Shown here one piece after another: positions 15,501-16,908 of a DNA stretch of 16,908 bases. Origin of the DNA: Bacilli bacterium. GTDB taxonomy: Bacteria; Bacillota_I; Bacilli_A; RF39; UBA660. A program made the translations under genes and the position numbers. The notes below the pieces were generated by a model, which saw only the letters and a program-made list of their open reading frames with translations, was not told the origin of the DNA and did no database searches. Each line of letters opens with the position of its first letter. The stretch's first letter is position 1. The DNA is taken from contig JAEDMO010000016.1 of assembly GCA_016302935.1 (NCBI GenBank), positions 1 through 16,908 of the forward strand, in the 5' to 3' direction.

Positions 15501-16908
15501 ACACTAGCAGAATTATTTACGCTCTCAATACCAGTAGCAGCGGCATTACCGCCTCCAAAAACATGTCTAGAAACAGTAGTAGTACCATCAACATTAAGTA
15601 AAGTATTGCCAACAACAACAGCAGTCACACCATTACCACCAGCATAAACACTGCCTAAAACACTACTATCAGATACATATAAATCAGTATTACCAGCTAC
15701 AGAACCAGCATTACCGCCTCCAAAAACATTACCCTTTATAGACGAATTAATAATATCTACATTTGTACTACCTTCTAAAGCAGCTTGATTACCACCACCA
15801 TAAACCTCATTTTTGATAACAACATCTTCCAAATAAACTTTACTAAGTCCTGTAATTGCTTCATTACCACCACCATAGACATTAGTAATAGTACCAGCAG
15901 TAGCATTAATATCAACATTAGTAGTTTTACCACCTTGATTATTACCACCATAGACATTAGTAATAGTAATTGATTGAGCTTTTTCATAACGATAATCACC
16001 AGAAGTAAATACATAAGAAATATCAAAATCTTCCTTACTAGACATTGATAACACTTCAAAGTTAAAAGAATAACTACCGCCCGATGCAATTTGATTAACA
16101 CCATAATAACGATTAACTTGATTTACCAAATAAATACCATTTTGAGAAACAATATCACTATTAGAATAATTTGAATATATTGAAGAGTTAGGAATATTCA
16201 TAACTAAATCCCAAACATCTAAACTACTTTCAGTGTTATTAGAAAGAGTAACCGTAACTTGAGCAATAGTAGGATAAGTAGTACTTTGCCAACTTTCAGT
16301 ATCAGCAGCTACCCAAGTAACATTTGCACTAACAGAAGAATCATTAGTAATATTCTCTTTTAAAATATCAATATTACTATTAGTAACATCCCCACTCATA
16401 TTTGAGCCACCATATATATTACCAATCATTCCCGCTTTTACAATAACATTACTATCAACAACCGAAGCAGCATTACCGCCTCCAAAAACATTAGCAATTT
16501 CATTTTGAGTTTTATTAATACTTACATTAGAAGTAGTCGTATTAGCACGATCTCCTCCTCCATATATAGTACCAATATTAGCTCCATCTACCACTATATT
16601 ACTAGTAGTTGTTACACCACCTTGATTATTACCACCATATATAGTAGTAGCACTTCCACTAGTTGTATGAATATTAGAAATAGGTACATTACCACTCATA
16701 TTTGAGCCACCATATATATTACTTACAGTACTTCCCATTAAATTAATATTCGTATTATTAGTAATATCAGCTGCTTCTCCTCCACCATATACATTTACTA
16801 CTGTTGCAGCATTTAAATCTATATATGTATTAGCAGTCGTTGCTAATTTTCCCCCTCCATATATAGTACCAATATTAGCTCCATCTACCACTATATTACT
16901 AGTAGTTG
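12590..16908 (-). CDS. Giant beta-solenoid repeat surface protein, 5' end beyond window
   Basis: Partial gene: the frame is open to the right window edge, so the N-terminus and any signal peptide are missing. At least 1438 codons are visible. Residues are counted from the GTG codon at 16891, an internal codon. Residues 1-180 and 310-562 are glycine-rich repeats of roughly 20-25 residues, consensus [NT]-[VI]-[YF]-G-G-[GS]-[NE] followed by a V-x-I strand, as in parallel beta-helix adhesins. Residues 181-309 are a separate beta-sandwich resembling family-2 carbohydrate-binding modules. Residues 563-700 look like degenerate solenoid. Residues 700-800 hold an aromatic module (MTFFGMYNHDRDGR ... 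YYVDGFYSVF ... NYYMWVIGE). The last ~630 residues are beta-rich with several sandwich-like segments. It ends VGDIYKYIVIK, with no LPXTG, SLH, or membrane anchor. A role as adhesin or matrix protein is inferred. Confidence 0.75.
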   Translation of the reverse strand, partial: TTSNIVVDGANIGTIYGGGKLATTANTYIDLNAATVVNVYGGGEAADITNNTNINLMGSTVSNIYGGSNMSGNVPISNIHTTSGSATTIYGGNNQGGVTTTSNIVVDGANIGTIYGGGDRANTTTSNVSINKTQNEIANVFGGGNAASVVDSNVIVKAGMIGNIYGGSNMSGDVTNSNIDILKENITNDSSVSANVTWVAADTESWQSTTYPTIAQVTVTLSNNTESSLDVWDLVMNIPNSSIYSNYSNSDIVSQNGIYLVNQVNRYYGVNQIASGGSYSFNFEVLSMSSKEDFDISYVFTSGDYRYEKAQSITITNVYGGNNQGGKTTNVDINATAGTITNVYGGGNEAITGLSKVYLEDVVIKNEVYGGGNQAALEGSTNVDIINSSIKGNVFGGGNAGSVAGNTDLYVSDSSVLGSVYAGGNGVTAVVVGNTLLNVDGTTTVSRHVFGGGNAAATGIESVNNSASVVNIAGATILGNVYGGANTSVLYGTTNLNIGYETIGNTSLKKNNIVIKGTVFGGGEANASGSENYDYSFISVTRGITININGLGHTTFDLSGSIFGSGNASSTTGYSYINIDNYGTDTDYKNNISIQRANIVTISNSHIELAGATDRTNEYSTTLFTLSRIDHLKLKNNSTLYLQTGANLLKNYSSLVDINGSEVVASVIIDAEGGTINKNVNNKIYMYEGKNLNIATNESVTSYGDVIGMTFFGMYNHDRDGRVETALYNTDYASGDTINSSELYYFSNGSYVLGRHKSNHDYYVDGFYSVFENEESTNTVLVDYIVPTPEESNYYMWVIGEEIASYDISLSASKYSTLGTYELQLLNFSSPNTVFSIVGFNFNELNSDIQLVAEADIPRIADTSTNADTVMSLAMKTGNYGWITRGSTNFITDSENPILGTTEYLSENSSDVPSLIFYLYHSKNLSTAGAMGRVTISLLAITPIDDLTNDIERININVDLSRALYNTNDYEAAITAGREYKMFATSVVDITSKSSFSAYYSLYAESETPFYQEGYHRALVSTYVFPEKTKITMIDFANENEPEYYYYVVSSDDVITAQNEFNIYGEASYNLSRFVRMGSSSPSNNYDDEVANDLYYNDTNKVAEEEFIFIVDFSESGITSDVTDKSLLLELRNSTNHTLVTVLGLQHSMMMYDVYYNKDGVIDVTADLSSNNLYVGHSIKLNVITNFVQDKVYSNTIYDTSYFDKKLGIKLSIIDEHGIQVNGADLLGVTFTYNGVTYHPRLDGTVRFNLAERVANVSSSIVIDTKNSNLASGLYTIKIESFASADGIYYGLIASDYTTLNLNVVDTIYGLKADMDEHLLVVDKDTGFTLYNNNAIVLNFEYSSGLANPNIRLSLYRRDYSAIFTNVYNLVDIKDYITNNYASTDKEFEYLMVNNPTTSFNTYLYLKPDLVTGTYKLTFSLYDGDVYVGDIYKYIVIK
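15205..16908 (-). repeat. Coding tandem repeats (YGGGN beta-solenoid) with a higher-order ~100-residue period
   Basis: About twenty glycine-rich units are encoded here. At the DNA level there are exact direct repeats: 55 bases at 16557-16611 and 16854-16908 (297 apart, running off the window); 31 bases at 16392-16422 and 16692-16722 (300 apart); 24 bases at 15929-15952 and 16616-16639; and 25 bases at 15869-15893 and 15944-15968 (75 apart). All spacings are multiples of three, so unequal recombination would change protein length without breaking frame. Confidence 0.85.
15962..16354 (-). other. CBM2-like beta-sandwich module inserted in the repeat array
   Basis: Residues about 181-309 of the giant protein contain no YGGGN units. 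Instead they show TW (192-193), AQVTVTLSNNTESSLDVWDLV (the VTVxN ... W core strand pair), NRYYGVNQIASGGSYSFNFEV (the N..I.pG.s.sFgF end strand) and W201, W227. This order matches family-2 carbohydrate-binding modules. The match is by eye and needs a profile search. Confidence 0.5.

Noticed and set aside
13807..16104. Minus-strand alternative frames at 13807-14061 and 15775-16104
   Set aside because: Leu/Met/Val-rich out-of-frame readings of the giant repeat protein; no start signals.
15869..16908. CRISPR-like array
   Set aside because: The repeats are in-frame coding units with multiples-of-three spacing and conserved Gly-rich translation; no uniform repeat/spacer sizes and no cas genes.
1..16908. 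Mycoplasma-type code with TGA as Trp
   Set aside because: Trp codons inspected are TGG, and TGA is the natural stop at 3435, 8593 and 12375 with proper downstream starts.
1..16908. tRNA, rRNA, known riboswitch or insertion sequence
   Set aside because: No cloverleaf-like conserved segments, G+C-rich RNA islands, transposase-like product or terminal inverted repeats were seen; all gaps are short.

Overview
This A+T-rich window comes from a low-GC Gram-positive bacterium, most likely a gut-type member of the Bacilli near the RF39/Erysipelotrichales/wall-bearing relatives of Mollicutes. That placement is inferred from gene families and composition, not from a marker gene. Strong Shine-Dalgarno sequences of the AAGGAGGTGAT type, TGA used as a true stop (at least three genes), Trp written as TGG, and Bacillus-type promoters and U-tract terminators all fit the standard bacterial code. 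All recognised genes lie on the minus strand, so the window reads biologically from right to left. No intergenic gap exceeds about 130 bases.

Right half (16908 to 7298), surface-fibre locus. It opens with the 3' part of a giant secreted protein (over 1430 residues): tandem glycine-rich 'YGGGN' beta-solenoid repeats, interrupted by a CBM2-like beta-sandwich and followed by about 700 residues of other beta-rich sequence. A strong terminator follows. A second unit holds an unannotated 45-codon ORF overlapping a 513-residue cytoplasmic helical protein. Next comes a TapA-SipW-TasA-like block: a signal-peptidase-fold protein lacking the catalytic residues, a TasA-like substrate, an apparently active SipW-type signal peptidase, and a second TasA-like substrate. 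Last is a larger, probably major, fibre subunit with its own strong promoter and terminator. The three small secreted proteins share one signal-peptide junction, T-[YF]-[AS]-x-[FY]-x-S-[ND], so they are probably all processed by the same SipW.

Left half (7215 to 44), housekeeping. It contains a P2-type cation ATPase; a translationally coupled pair of metallophosphoesterase paralogues, one of which has lost about half of its metal ligands; a DUF368/PopT-family undecaprenyl-phosphate translocase; and a thyX-tmk operon for dTTP synthesis.

Two themes recur. Active enzyme/degenerate paralogue pairs appear twice (signal peptidases and phosphoesterases). Four of the five terminator hairpins contain the stop codon of the gene they terminate. 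The most likely undescribed system is the fibre locus: SipW plus a dead SipW-like partner, three TasA-like subunits, a helical cytoplasmic protein with a small-protein partner, and a giant beta-solenoid adhesin.
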